From an uncultured Flavobacteriaceae bacterium (lineage in GTDB: Bacteria; Bacteroidota; Bacteroidia; Flavobacteriales; Flavobacteriaceae): 14,576 bases of DNA. Numbering within the stretch: position 1 is the stretch's first letter; every line of letters starts with the position of its first letter. Where the stretch lies: positions 1 through 14,576 of the forward strand of contig CALIIP010000062.1 of the NCBI GenBank assembly GCA_938018045.1, read 5' to 3'. The notes under the pieces are model-generated. The model did no database searches. It was not told the DNA's origin and saw only the letters and a list, made by a program, of their open reading frames with translations. A program made the translations under genes and the position numbers. This document shows, one piece after another, positions 6,992 through 14,333 of the stretch.

Positions 6992-7035
6992 AAAAAACAT
7001 GTCATTTCTACAAAAGTAGGAATGACATGTTTTTT
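6992..7035. terminator. Strong bidirectional terminator between convergent transcripts
   Basis: A 20-bp stem (left arm 6992-7011, right arm 7016-7035, one G-U wobble) with an AAAA loop is flanked by A and T tracts, so it can end both the menC-CPBP transcript and the opposing DUF3857 pair. Its core, GTCATTTCTAC with GTAGGAATGAC, resembles the GTCATT...GAATC short repeats found inside menE, suggesting descent from such an element (inference). Confidence 0.9.
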
Positions 7036-7052
7036 ATTTTAAAACTAGTTGT

Positions 7053-8981
7053 TTACTCTGCACTAAACAATATTGCTGCTTTATTAAAGTCAGACGCAGC
7101 ATTAATTACTTGTCTAAACGCCTCGTAATGTTCTTTAGGGAATTCATTCACGTAATAAGATTCTTCTATCGTTATAACTAGTTTATTACCTTTAATTTCG
7201 TATCCAGAAAGCCATTTACAAAGCAATTCACCATCAACTTCCATTTTTTTATCGATTTCCAAAGACTCTAAACCTTCTAATGTGTATCCATTTGGAATAT
7301 CAACAGTAATTGTATAATTGTATTGATTCTGATATGGCATTTCTATCGGATGAATACGTTCTTTTTCTTGATATAATTCACTCTGAATACCTATAATTTT
7401 TCCAAGTTGGAAAATATAACTATCTCCAGCTTCTTCAAGTAATGCAGAGGATTCAGTAACACTTTTTATAATGTATGGTAAATTATATTCAGTTTGATTC
7501 ATCTCATCATTTTCTGTTTCAAACTTTAAAATCTTTTTATCTTCAATACCAGAACCAGTCAATTGGTCTTTAAAATCTTCTTTGTCTTGACCAGAATAAA
7601 ATGTCATTATTGCTCTATTTTGAAATCCCCAATGTCCAGAGTATTCTTGATATTCATCAATGGTAACCTTATCAAAATCATCAGAAAAAGAAATATCCAT
7701 TACGCGTTTTATTCTACTGTATTCAGGATCGTATTGTGTAATTTTAGCAAAATAGTATTCTACATTTTTATTGATAAAAGCACCGTAATTTCCTAAAACA
7801 CTTGATGGAGCTTCACTCAAACGATAGTCAATTCTTGTCGGAGAAATATATTGTTTTATTTCTGGCAAGTAGATCAAAAATGATCTTAAAGCATTAGGGC
7901 TATAGAATTCTGGATCAAATTTGTGTTCAAATCTGTTTGCAGTAATAACTATTTGATATTCAATTTCCATCGCTTCTAAAAAATGAGCGTATGCTTTTAC
8001 AATACTAAATTCACTCGCAGTTTTGTTTTTTAGGATATATTCAATGTCATTTAATTGCTCATTTCTATTTTCAATTACTGTAAAATTACTTTTTACATAA
8101 TTCTCTAAAAGACTTGCCTTTTTGTATTGCGAAATATCGATTTTTTGACCTTTTAGAATTACATTTTTTACTTCAGCAATTGCGCTTTTGTCAATCTCTC
8201 TAGGAAAATATCCTGCAGCAATATTTGTAATTGTGTTATTCCATAAGTCATCTTGTGTTAAATCAGGATTTCCAAAACATTGATATGCAGCATACATTTT
8301 ATTAGATTCTGTAGTTGCATAATCTTCTTCTACAGTTGCAGGAATATCAGTTAAAATTAACTCCTCAACTAAATTTTCGCCAAGATATGTACGATCAAAA
8401 GTTTGATCTGTATTGTATGTTTTTATGTTTCCAGTTAGGTTATTTGAGATAAAAAGCATTTCTGAGCGCTTAATCGGATAATCAAATTGTAACGTCTCTG
8501 TACCAAACGGAGAAAACTCTTTTTCTACAGTATATAAAACCTCAATTTCAGAGCCTACTTCTGCACCTTCAATTGCAAAAATTTGAAAATCTCCATATTC
8601 CTCTACATTCTCTATTTGCTTGATATTATTTTCATCAAGATTGGTAATTTTCCCTTCTTTACTGATAGTTCTTGCCTTGATACTTTTAATCTTTTTAACG
8701 TTATACATCGATATGTAAACTTGATTGTGCTTAGCAATTCCTGTATCATCATTTACACGAATAATATTGTGTGAAGTTTCATAAACACTAATGTTGTTTG
8801 TAATTGCTGATTGCTTAAATTCAACAATATTCTTCTTTAATATTGCAATTGAAGATTCTTCGTTTTCTGCGGAAGTCAATTCATGTAACGTCGGATTTTC
8901 TTTCCAATCATACGTTTTAAAATGCTGTGAAAATGAAGTTGTTGTGATAAGTAATAATGCAAATGCGAATATTTTTTTCAT
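7053..8981 (-). CDS. Exported DUF3857 / transglutaminase-like protein, catalytic triad apparently lost
   Basis: The 642-residue protein starts with a signal peptide (MKKIFAFALLLITTTSFS, cleavage probably near residues 18-19), so it acts outside the cytoplasm. Residues about 50-215 fit the N-terminal beta-rich DUF3857 domain, including a VYISMYNVKKIKSIKARTIS stretch and a GAEVGSEIEVLYTVE stretch. Residues about 255-400 correspond to the transglutaminase-like domain of its neighbour, and the remainder is a C-terminal beta-rich domain. Aligned by eye with that neighbour, the position of the catalytic Cys holds E324 (TASEFSIVKAYAHFLEAM), and the His and Asp motifs are also missing (SPNALRSFL and ISPTRI). 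It therefore looks like a non-catalytic paralogue, perhaps a partner or scaffold. It starts 24 bases after its upstream neighbour, so the two form an operon. Role unknown. Confidence 0.85.
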   Translation of the reverse strand: MKKIFAFALLLITTTSFSQHFKTYDWKENPTLHELTSAENEESSIAILKKNIVEFKQSAITNNISVYETSHNIIRVNDDTGIAKHNQVYISMYNVKKIKSIKARTISKEGKITNLDENNIKQIENVEEYGDFQIFAIEGAEVGSEIEVLYTVEKEFSPFGTETLQFDYPIKRSEMLFISNNLTGNIKTYNTDQTFDRTYLGENLVEELILTDIPATVEEDYATTESNKMYAAYQCFGNPDLTQDDLWNNTITNIAAGYFPREIDKSAIAEVKNVILKGQKIDISQYKKASLLENYVKSNFTVIENRNEQLNDIEYILKNKTASEFSIVKAYAHFLEAMEIEYQIVITANRFEHKFDPEFYSPNALRSFLIYLPEIKQYISPTRIDYRLSEAPSSVLGNYGAFINKNVEYYFAKITQYDPEYSRIKRVMDISFSDDFDKVTIDEYQEYSGHWGFQNRAIMTFYSGQDKEDFKDQLTGSGIEDKKILKFETENDEMNQTEYNLPYIIKSVTESSALLEEAGDSYIFQLGKIIGIQSELYQEKERIHPIEMPYQNQYNYTITVDIPNGYTLEGLESLEIDKKMEVDGELLCKWLSGYEIKGNKLVITIEESYYVNEFPKEHYEAFRQVINAASDFNKAAILFSAE

Positions 8982-9005
8982 GCTGTTTTCTTTTTTGTTG
9001 AGGTG

Positions 9006-10892
9006 CTATACTTTTTCTAAAACGATACTTTTCTTATAGGCTTTTATCAAACTTTTTATAAAGATATTGTAATCTTCAAACTGTTCGTTTTCAAGCGCCA
9101 ACGTATTCATGTAAATTATTTTACTTACAATTAATTTGTTTTCTTTTTGTTCAAATGTAAACGTGAAGCCATACATATCTAATTCGTTTGCAATGTTTTC
9201 TGGTATACTTTTTAATGAATATCCGTCAGGAATTATGAATGTTGTCTTATAATTCCTGGTAAATTTATGGTCTATTTTCTTACCATAACGCTGTTTTTCT
9301 GTTAGGATGATATCGTTTGACAAAGGTTTTTCTAAATTTAAATTCAAATATATTTTTGAGCCAATTTTCCTTGCGTAATTATTGATTTCTATATCATAAC
9401 TAATTAGATATGAATCTTTTTTAGAAGACAAATCTCCTAAATCAATTTTTGTATATGCTGTTTTATTGTTTCCAATTTGATACTTGTTGTTTAGATATTC
9501 TTCATAACTAGTATCATCTTTTTTATATTTTGCATCGTGTATAAAATCTACCATTTCATAACCACTCATTGTTCTTTTTCCAGATGCTTTAAGTGTACTT
9601 TCTTCTAAAGTAATAGTTGTTTCAATCAACGATGTGCTTTTTTCTTTTGCTTGAATCGGAACTTTTACGATTCTAAATTCATCGTCAGAAATACCAATTA
9701 AAGCCTCTTTAGATTGTATAAATGAACTTGGCATTCCGAAAGGAACATAACTATCAGTAGCGTCTAAAAATATAGTTTCACCATCAATAAACACAGTTGT
9801 AATCATATGATTATCTACAATTGGAGTCGGAACTTCGTAATAAGAATAAGGTCTGTCTCTTGTGCCAATCCAAGTATGATGTGCATCAATTCCCACGTGA
9901 TTTAGCATTTCAAACAATATGTTTGCCATGTCCTTACAATCACCATAACGTTTACTACAGACACTTGCAGCGCCTCTAGGAATAAATCCGCCAAGACCAT
10001 CTTCAAAGGCAACATAAGTTATATTTTCTTGCACCCAATGAAAAATTGCTTTGGCTTTTTCTTTATCAGTTTTTAAATCCTTAGTAAGATTTTGTGCAAT
10101 GCTAAATACTTCTTCTAAGCCAGATCTATCAACCTGATCTTTTAATGAAACATACCAAGAATACAAATCTTTAACATCATTTAAAACAGGTTTTTCAACA
10201 CCTTTTTCTGTATAGTTTTTTATATAAACAATTACATGCGGTAAATAATTTAGGATAGATAAACTCTTATCTTCTTTTCTGAAATCACTAACATTATTGG
10301 CTGTCCAAGTGTAAGTTGTGGTTTTTTTATTTTCTTTCTTTTCAAATTGTACGTTTGCCTTTTCAAAATTAAAAGCCTTAAAGCCTAATGTTACATTGTT
10401 TGGAACTTCAACTGTATAAACAGCTTCCTTGGTAGGAACAAAAGAACCGAATTGGAATGACCCTAAAAAATGTGGATCTTTAATATTTTCCTGATATGTC
10501 AATGTAGTTTCTGCACCTTTTTTTACTGAAGGGAAAACAAAATTGATACTCTGCTGATCGCTAAAGAAAACATTTCCGCCAAAAGAATCTTTGGTTTCAA
10601 AGTGATCGACTTTTGATTTAGAAGCACCATTTTCGGTGTATGCTTCAATATTTTTAATTTCAGTAAAACTATCAAAATGGATTAAGTCATTTGCAAAAAA
10701 CAACTTGTTAGCAGTATTGTATTTCGCCTTTTCAAAAACATCATTTGTAATTGTAAATATATCTTTATTCAGTGTCACTTTTAAAGACTGACTCTTTTTA
10801 AGGTAATAAAAATCTTCAGTATCAAAGTCAACAACCTTTTGAGCAATCACAAATTGACTGATACATAGAAATAGAACTACAATTTTTTTCAT
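9006..10892 (-). CDS. Exported DUF3857 and transglutaminase-domain protein with intact Cys-His-Asp triad
   Basis: The 628-residue protein has a signal peptide (MKKIVVLFLCISQFVIA, cleavage probably after residue 17) and is predicted to be periplasmic or surface-exposed. Residues about 25-225 form the DUF3857 domain. A transglutaminase-like core spans about 275-385, starting AKAIFHWVQENITYVAFEDG. The catalytic set is visible as C319 in RYGDCKDMANILFEML, H362 in VDNHMITTVF and D377 in IFLDATDSYVPFG. The rest (about 410-628) is a C-terminal beta-rich domain. Members of the transglutaminase-like superfamily include cross-linking enzymes and amidases or proteases; which reaction applies here is unknown. 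It is the first gene of a two-gene operon with an inactive-looking paralogue, read opposite to the flanking menaquinone genes. Confidence 0.9.
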   Translation of the reverse strand: MKKIVVLFLCISQFVIAQKVVDFDTEDFYYLKKSQSLKVTLNKDIFTITNDVFEKAKYNTANKLFFANDLIHFDSFTEIKNIEAYTENGASKSKVDHFETKDSFGGNVFFSDQQSINFVFPSVKKGAETTLTYQENIKDPHFLGSFQFGSFVPTKEAVYTVEVPNNVTLGFKAFNFEKANVQFEKKENKKTTTYTWTANNVSDFRKEDKSLSILNYLPHVIVYIKNYTEKGVEKPVLNDVKDLYSWYVSLKDQVDRSGLEEVFSIAQNLTKDLKTDKEKAKAIFHWVQENITYVAFEDGLGGFIPRGAASVCSKRYGDCKDMANILFEMLNHVGIDAHHTWIGTRDRPYSYYEVPTPIVDNHMITTVFIDGETIFLDATDSYVPFGMPSSFIQSKEALIGISDDEFRIVKVPIQAKEKSTSLIETTITLEESTLKASGKRTMSGYEMVDFIHDAKYKKDDTSYEEYLNNKYQIGNNKTAYTKIDLGDLSSKKDSYLISYDIEINNYARKIGSKIYLNLNLEKPLSNDIILTEKQRYGKKIDHKFTRNYKTTFIIPDGYSLKSIPENIANELDMYGFTFTFEQKENKLIVSKIIYMNTLALENEQFEDYNIFIKSLIKAYKKSIVLEKV

Positions 10893-10909
10893 TTATTAGT
10901 ATTAAGTTT

Positions 10910-10940
10910 CAAATATATTGTTTAATGAATTGTTAACCAA
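10910..10940 (-). promoter_or_regulatory. Promoter of the DUF3857 two-gene operon
   Basis: On the minus strand TATATTTG (10917 to 10910) matches the -7 consensus exactly, and a TTG (10940 to 10938) lies 20 bases upstream as a -33 element. The start codon at 10892 follows after 17 bases. The same intergenic region must also hold the divergent menE promoter. Confidence 0.6.
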
Positions 10941-10986
10941 TGTTTGTATGCCGAATTAAGAAAATTTTAAGTCTTTAACATTTATC

Positions 10987-10994
10987 TATCTTTT
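10987..10994 (+). promoter_or_regulatory. Possible -7 element for menE
   Basis: TATCTTTT differs from TAnnTTTG only in its last base. Transcription from it would begin near 11000, giving a leader of about 30 bases to the ATG at 11032 but only about 8 to the ATG at 11008, which favours the later start. Confidence 0.35.
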
Positions 10995-11031
10995 ATAAAC
11001 AATTGTTATGCCAATTTTGTTATTTTGTAAA

Positions 11032-12096
11032 ATGCAATTTTCAATTCATAAAAAATTTCAATTAAACGGAAAGTCATTTCAGAAAATTCATTTGTGTCAT
11101 TCCGCACTTGATGCGGAATCTAAATTCAATATTTCTTCGGATGTTTTTTCTTTTTTGTCTGATTTTTTGTCAGATTCCGAGACGATTTCTGTTCATACTT
11201 CAGGTTCAACTGGAAAGCCAAAATTGATAGAAATCAGAAAGGAATTCATGATAAATTCTGCACTAGCAACTGGAGAATTCTTTGATTTGAAGGAAAATAC
11301 GACTGCTTTATTATGTATGAATTCAAGTTTTATTGCAGGGAAAATGATGTTGGTTCGTGCGATGGCTTTAGGATGGCAATTAGATGTAATTTCACCAAGT
11401 TTAAATCCATTAAAAGAAGTTGAAAAGCAATATGATTTTTGCGCTATGGTTCCAATGCAAGTTCATCATTCTTTTGATGAATTAGATAAAATAAAAAAAC
11501 TAATTATTGGTGGAGGAGTAATTTCAAAAGACTTAGAATCTAAATTGAAAACTATCAAAACGGAAGTCTTTGCTACCTACGGAATGACTGAGACCATCAC
11601 ACATATTGCGGCGAGAAAGGTGAATGGTGAAAGTGAAAGTTGTTATACTGTTTTGTCTGATGTAAAAATCACAAAAGATGAGAGAGGTTGTCTGGTGATT
11701 GATGCTCCAAAAGTTTCAAGTGTCAAAGTCGTTACAAATGATTTGATTGATTTGATTTCTACAAATGAATTCGAATGGCTTGGGCGTTTTGATACTATTA
11801 TTAATTCTGGTGGAATTAAATTAATTCCCGAACAAATAGAAGGGAAGTTGTTCGAAATTATTTCAGACAGATTTTTTGTTGCTGGAATTGCAGATGAAGT
11901 TTTAGGAGAGAAATTGGTTTTAATAGTTGAAAACATAGAATCAGAAAAATTGAAAAATGTCATTCTGAGCAACGCGAAGAATCTCTCTCTTTCTAAATAT
12001 GAAATTCCAAAAGAAATTTACTTTGTAGGAGAATTTATAGAAACGGACACAAAAAAAATCCAACGAAAAATGACGCTGGATTTAGTATCATTCTAA
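11032..12096 (+). CDS. menE: Short AMP-binding enzyme, o-succinylbenzoate-CoA ligase type
   Basis: This adenylate-forming enzyme probably activates o-succinylbenzoate to its CoA thioester in menaquinone synthesis. Visible core motifs are the phosphate loop TSGSTGKPK (just after VH), ATYGMTETITH, the GRFDTIINSGGIK hinge segment, and KKIQRKMT with the C-terminal catalytic lysine region. At about 354 residues it is shorter than classical MenE (about 450-500), as I recall is common in Bacteroidota. An in-frame ATG at 11008 would add MPILLFCK; the 11032 start is preferred from the probable promoter position and because HKKFQLNG then lies near the N-terminus. Two stretches, CHSALDAESKF near the N-terminus and VILSNAKNLS near the C-terminus, are translations of short genomic palindromic repeats inserted in frame. 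Linkage to menC through the intervening inverted cassette supports the assignment. Confidence 0.85.
   Translation: MQFSIHKKFQLNGKSFQKIHLCHSALDAESKFNISSDVFSFLSDFLSDSETISVHTSGSTGKPKLIEIRKEFMINSALATGEFFDLKENTTALLCMNSSFIAGKMMLVRAMALGWQLDVISPSLNPLKEVEKQYDFCAMVPMQVHHSFDELDKIKKLIIGGGVISKDLESKLKTIKTEVFATYGMTETITHIAARKVNGESESCYTVLSDVKITKDERGCLVIDAPKVSSVKVVTNDLIDLISTNEFEWLGRFDTIINSGGIKLIPEQIEGKLFEIISDRFFVAGIADEVLGEKLVLIVENIESEKLKNVILSNAKNLSLSKYEIPKEIYFVGEFIETDTKKIQRKMTLDLVSF
11096..11122. repeat. Short palindromic repeat element inside menE (copy 1)
   Basis: GTCATT is followed by an 8-bp perfect inverted repeat (ATTCCGCA at 11099-11106, TGCGGAAT at 11112-11119, loop CTTGA) and then CTA. It is read in frame as HSALDAES, a peptide I recognise as a common translation of dispersed GTCATTCC...GGAATC-type repeats. 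It sits in a part of the N-terminal region with no adenylation core motif. Confidence 0.65.
11959..11985. repeat. Short palindromic repeat element inside menE (copy 2)
   Basis: GTCATTCTGAGC is followed by AACGCG and AAGAATCTC; the outer ATTCT (11962-11966) and AGAAT (11978-11982) form inverted repeats. It is read in frame as VILSNAKNLS, again a typical translation of a dispersed short repeat. It lies in the C-terminal subdomain, just before SKYEIPKEIYFVGEF. Confidence 0.6.
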
Positions 12097-12114
12097 TTAG
12101 ATAAAGAATCTAAA

Positions 12115-12163
12115 CTAATTCAAAAGTATACTTCACCAATTCAAAATGGTACTTCACTCATTC
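12115..12163 (+). promoter_or_regulatory. Direct-repeat array with 21-base period, operator-like
   Basis: Two 21-base units (12115-12135 and 12136-12156) agree at 17 of 21 positions; both contain AATTCAAAA and end in TACTTCA. A third, truncated unit begins at 12157 (CTCATTC). The repeated core AC(C/T)(A/C)ATTC thus recurs every 21 bases, two helical turns, upstream of the -7 element at 12191. This is the geometry of sites for dimeric activators such as LytTR-type response regulators; the actual binding protein is unknown. Confidence 0.5.
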
Positions 12164-12190
12164 TTGATTTTATTTTATTACAGATCAATA

Positions 12191-12198
12191 TAGGTTTG
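12191..12198 (+). promoter_or_regulatory. -7 promoter element of the plug-vWA gene
   Basis: TAGGTTTG matches TAnnTTTG exactly, 24 bases before the ATG at 12223. No TTTG -33 element lies at the usual distance (nearest TTG is 24 bases upstream), which fits a promoter that depends on an activator bound at the repeat array. Confidence 0.55.
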
Positions 12199-12222
12199 TG
12201 TATAATTTAAAATCAACTTATT

Positions 12223-14325
12223 ATGAAAACAAAACTATTATTCGTGTTTTTGGTGTTTACAATATCACAAATACAATCTCAAGAAAAAACAATTACAGGA
12301 ATCGTTTCAGATGATACAGGTGCTTTGCCTGGAGTTTCGGTTATAATCAAAGGTTCTAAAACTGGAACTGAAACCAACTTTGACGGAAATTACTTAATTA
12401 CTGCAAATGTTGGAGATATTCTACAATATAGTTTTGTAGGAATGGAAAATGTAGAAAAAACTGTTCGAGCATCATCAAATATTATTAACATTGTAATGTC
12501 TGGAAATGTTTTAGACGAAGTTGTTGTAGTTGGATTAGGTCTAAAAAAGCAGAGGAAAAGTTTGACCTATCAAGCAGAGAAATTTTTTAGAGTTAGGTCT
12601 AATAGTATTCGTGCATCAAGTGCTTTATCTGGTAAAGTATCTGGATTACAGATTAAGTCAAAGAATTATAAAGTAACTTCAAATTCTCAAATTATTTTGA
12701 GAGGTTTAAGAACGCAAAGGGGTAATAAAAATGCACTAATTGTAGTTGATGGTGTAGTAGTATCACAGACAGTTTTTGAAAAAATAAATCCCAAAGACAT
12801 AAATCAAATGAAAGTTTTAAGAGGCTCGTCCGCAAATGCTTTATATGGAGTTGAAGCCAGTGATGGAGTTTTAATTGTTAGTACTAAAAACAGTTCTTTT
12901 AAGATGCCAATAATTGAAGAAATTGAAAACGAGTCTTATGAAGAAATTTTTGAAAATAAATTCGAGGCAACAAAATTCTCCCCTCTTTCAACTTTTTCAA
13001 TTGATGTTGATAAAGCGTCCTATAGTAATATCCGAAGAATGATAAACAATGGACAAAAAGTTCATGCAGATGCTGTAAAAATTGAAGAAATGGTTAATTA
13101 TTTCAATTATGAATATGCACAGCCAAAAGGCGAACATCCATTTTCAATAAATACAGAATACTCAACTTGTGCATGGAATAAAGAACATAAATTAGTGAAA
13201 ATTGGTTTGCAAGGAAAAGAAATTCCAATGGATGAAATTCCACCTTCAAATTTAGTTTTCTTACTTGATGTTTCTGGTTCAATGAATTCTCAGAATAAAT
13301 TACCGTTATTAAAATCTGCATTTAAATTATTGGTAAATCAGTTAAGAAATAAAGATAAAGTTTCGATCGTTGTTTATGCTGGAGCAGCAGGAGTTGTTTT
13401 AGAACCAACATCAGGAGATGATAAACAAAAAATATTAGAAGCGCTAGATAATTTAAGTGCTGGAGGTTCAACTGCAGGAGGTAAAGGAATTGAATTGGCT
13501 TATAAAATTGCAAATGATAATTTTATAAAAAATGGAAATAATAGAGTGATTTTGGCTACTGATGGTGATTTTAATGTTGGTATGTCTAGCGATACATCAA
13601 TGGAAAAATTGATTGTTGAAAAAAGAGAAACAGGCGTGTTTTTAACGGCTTTAGGTTTCGGAATGGGAAATTATAAAGATTCGAAATTAGAAACTCTTGC
13701 AGATAAAGGAAATGGAAATCATGCATATATTGATTCTATGCAAGAAGCGCAAAGAATTCTAGGAAAAGAGTTTGGAGGAACACTTTATACGATTGCTAAA
13801 GATGTGAAAATTCAAGTCGAGTTCAATCCAAACAAAATTCAAGCATATAGGCTTATTGGATATGAAAACAGGTTGCTAAACGATGAGGATTTTAAGGACG
13901 ATACAAAAGATGCAGGAGAATTAGGAAGTGGTCATAGTGTAACTGCATTGTATGAAGTGATTCCTGTTGGTGTAAAGAGTAAATTTTTAAAAGATGTTGA
14001 CGAACTAAAATATACAAAGACTACAAAAATAATTTCTTTTTCGGATGAACTATTGACAGTAAAATTTAGATATAAAAAACCAGATGGAACAAAAAGTAAA
14101 AAGATTGTATATCCATTAATAGATAGTGAAGTTTCTTTTGAAGAAACATCAGATGACTTTAAGTTTGCTAGTGCAGTATCTTTGTTTGGAATGAAAATGA
14201 GAGGCTCAAAATTTTCTAAAGGATCAAACTTTGAAGATGTGATTGAATTGGCTGAAAACGGAAGAGGAAGTGATAAAGAAGGATATAGAGCTGAGTTTAT
14301 TAGATTGGTTAAAGCTTATAAATAA
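12223..14325 (+). CDS. Exported fusion protein: carboxypeptidase-regulatory-like domain, TonB-receptor plug and YfbK-type von Willebrand A domain
   Basis: The 700-residue protein begins with a signal peptide (MKTKLLFVFLVFTISQIQS). Residues about 22-95 form a CarboxypepD_reg-like domain (ITGIVSDDTGALPGVSVIIKG). A SusC-like DEVVVVG segment (98-104) and a TonB-receptor plug (about 125-222, with ILRGLRTQRG, LIVVDGVVV and VLRGSSANALYGV) follow. Instead of a beta barrel come the YfbK/vWA N-terminal region (about 245-345), a von Willebrand A domain (about 343-510) and a C-terminal YfbK-type (DUF3520) domain ending in RAEFIRLVKAYK. The metal-ion-dependent adhesion site looks complete: D349, S351 and S353 in DVSGSM, T417 in GGSTAGG and D447 in ATDGDF. 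Without a barrel it cannot be a transporter; a periplasmic or outer-membrane-associated binding role is inferred. The repeat array upstream suggests regulated expression. Similar fusions occur in other Flavobacteriaceae, as I recall; the function is unknown. Confidence 0.88.
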   Translation: MKTKLLFVFLVFTISQIQSQEKTITGIVSDDTGALPGVSVIIKGSKTGTETNFDGNYLITANVGDILQYSFVGMENVEKTVRASSNIINIVMSGNVLDEVVVVGLGLKKQRKSLTYQAEKFFRVRSNSIRASSALSGKVSGLQIKSKNYKVTSNSQIILRGLRTQRGNKNALIVVDGVVVSQTVFEKINPKDINQMKVLRGSSANALYGVEASDGVLIVSTKNSSFKMPIIEEIENESYEEIFENKFEATKFSPLSTFSIDVDKASYSNIRRMINNGQKVHADAVKIEEMVNYFNYEYAQPKGEHPFSINTEYSTCAWNKEHKLVKIGLQGKEIPMDEIPPSNLVFLLDVSGSMNSQNKLPLLKSAFKLLVNQLRNKDKVSIVVYAGAAGVVLEPTSGDDKQKILEALDNLSAGGSTAGGKGIELAYKIANDNFIKNGNNRVILATDGDFNVGMSSDTSMEKLIVEKRETGVFLTALGFGMGNYKDSKLETLADKGNGNHAYIDSMQEAQRILGKEFGGTLYTIAKDVKIQVEFNPNKIQAYRLIGYENRLLNDEDFKDDTKDAGELGSGHSVTALYEVIPVGVKSKFLKDVDELKYTKTTKIISFSDELLTVKFRYKKPDGTKSKKIVYPLIDSEVSFEETSDDFKFASAVSLFGMKMRGSKFSKGSNFEDVIELAENGRGSDKEGYRAEFIRLVKAYK

Positions 14326-14333
14326 AAATTAAT

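Noticed and set aside
7053..10892. The DUF3857 pair as a toxin-immunity or defence system
   Set aside because: Both proteins have signal peptides and share domain architecture; there is no toxin motif, immunity-sized gene or other defence gene nearby.
11643..11972. 109-codon minus-strand reading frame inside menE
   Set aside because: It lies opposite conserved adenylation motifs and is best explained as a shadow.
11096..11985. The repeats in menE as a CRISPR-like or transposon structure
   Set aside because: There are only two elements 850 bases apart with different interiors, no spacers and no transposase or target duplications.
12097..12113. Short inverted repeat TTAGAT/ATCTAA after the menE stop as a terminator
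   Set aside because: The stem has only 6 bp, is mostly A-T and has no T tract, so it is too weak to call.
13103..13513. Two abutting minus-strand reading frames within the vWA gene
   Set aside because: Their leucine- and tyrosine-rich products mirror the coding strand of a clear vWA domain, and no promoter or start signal is evident.
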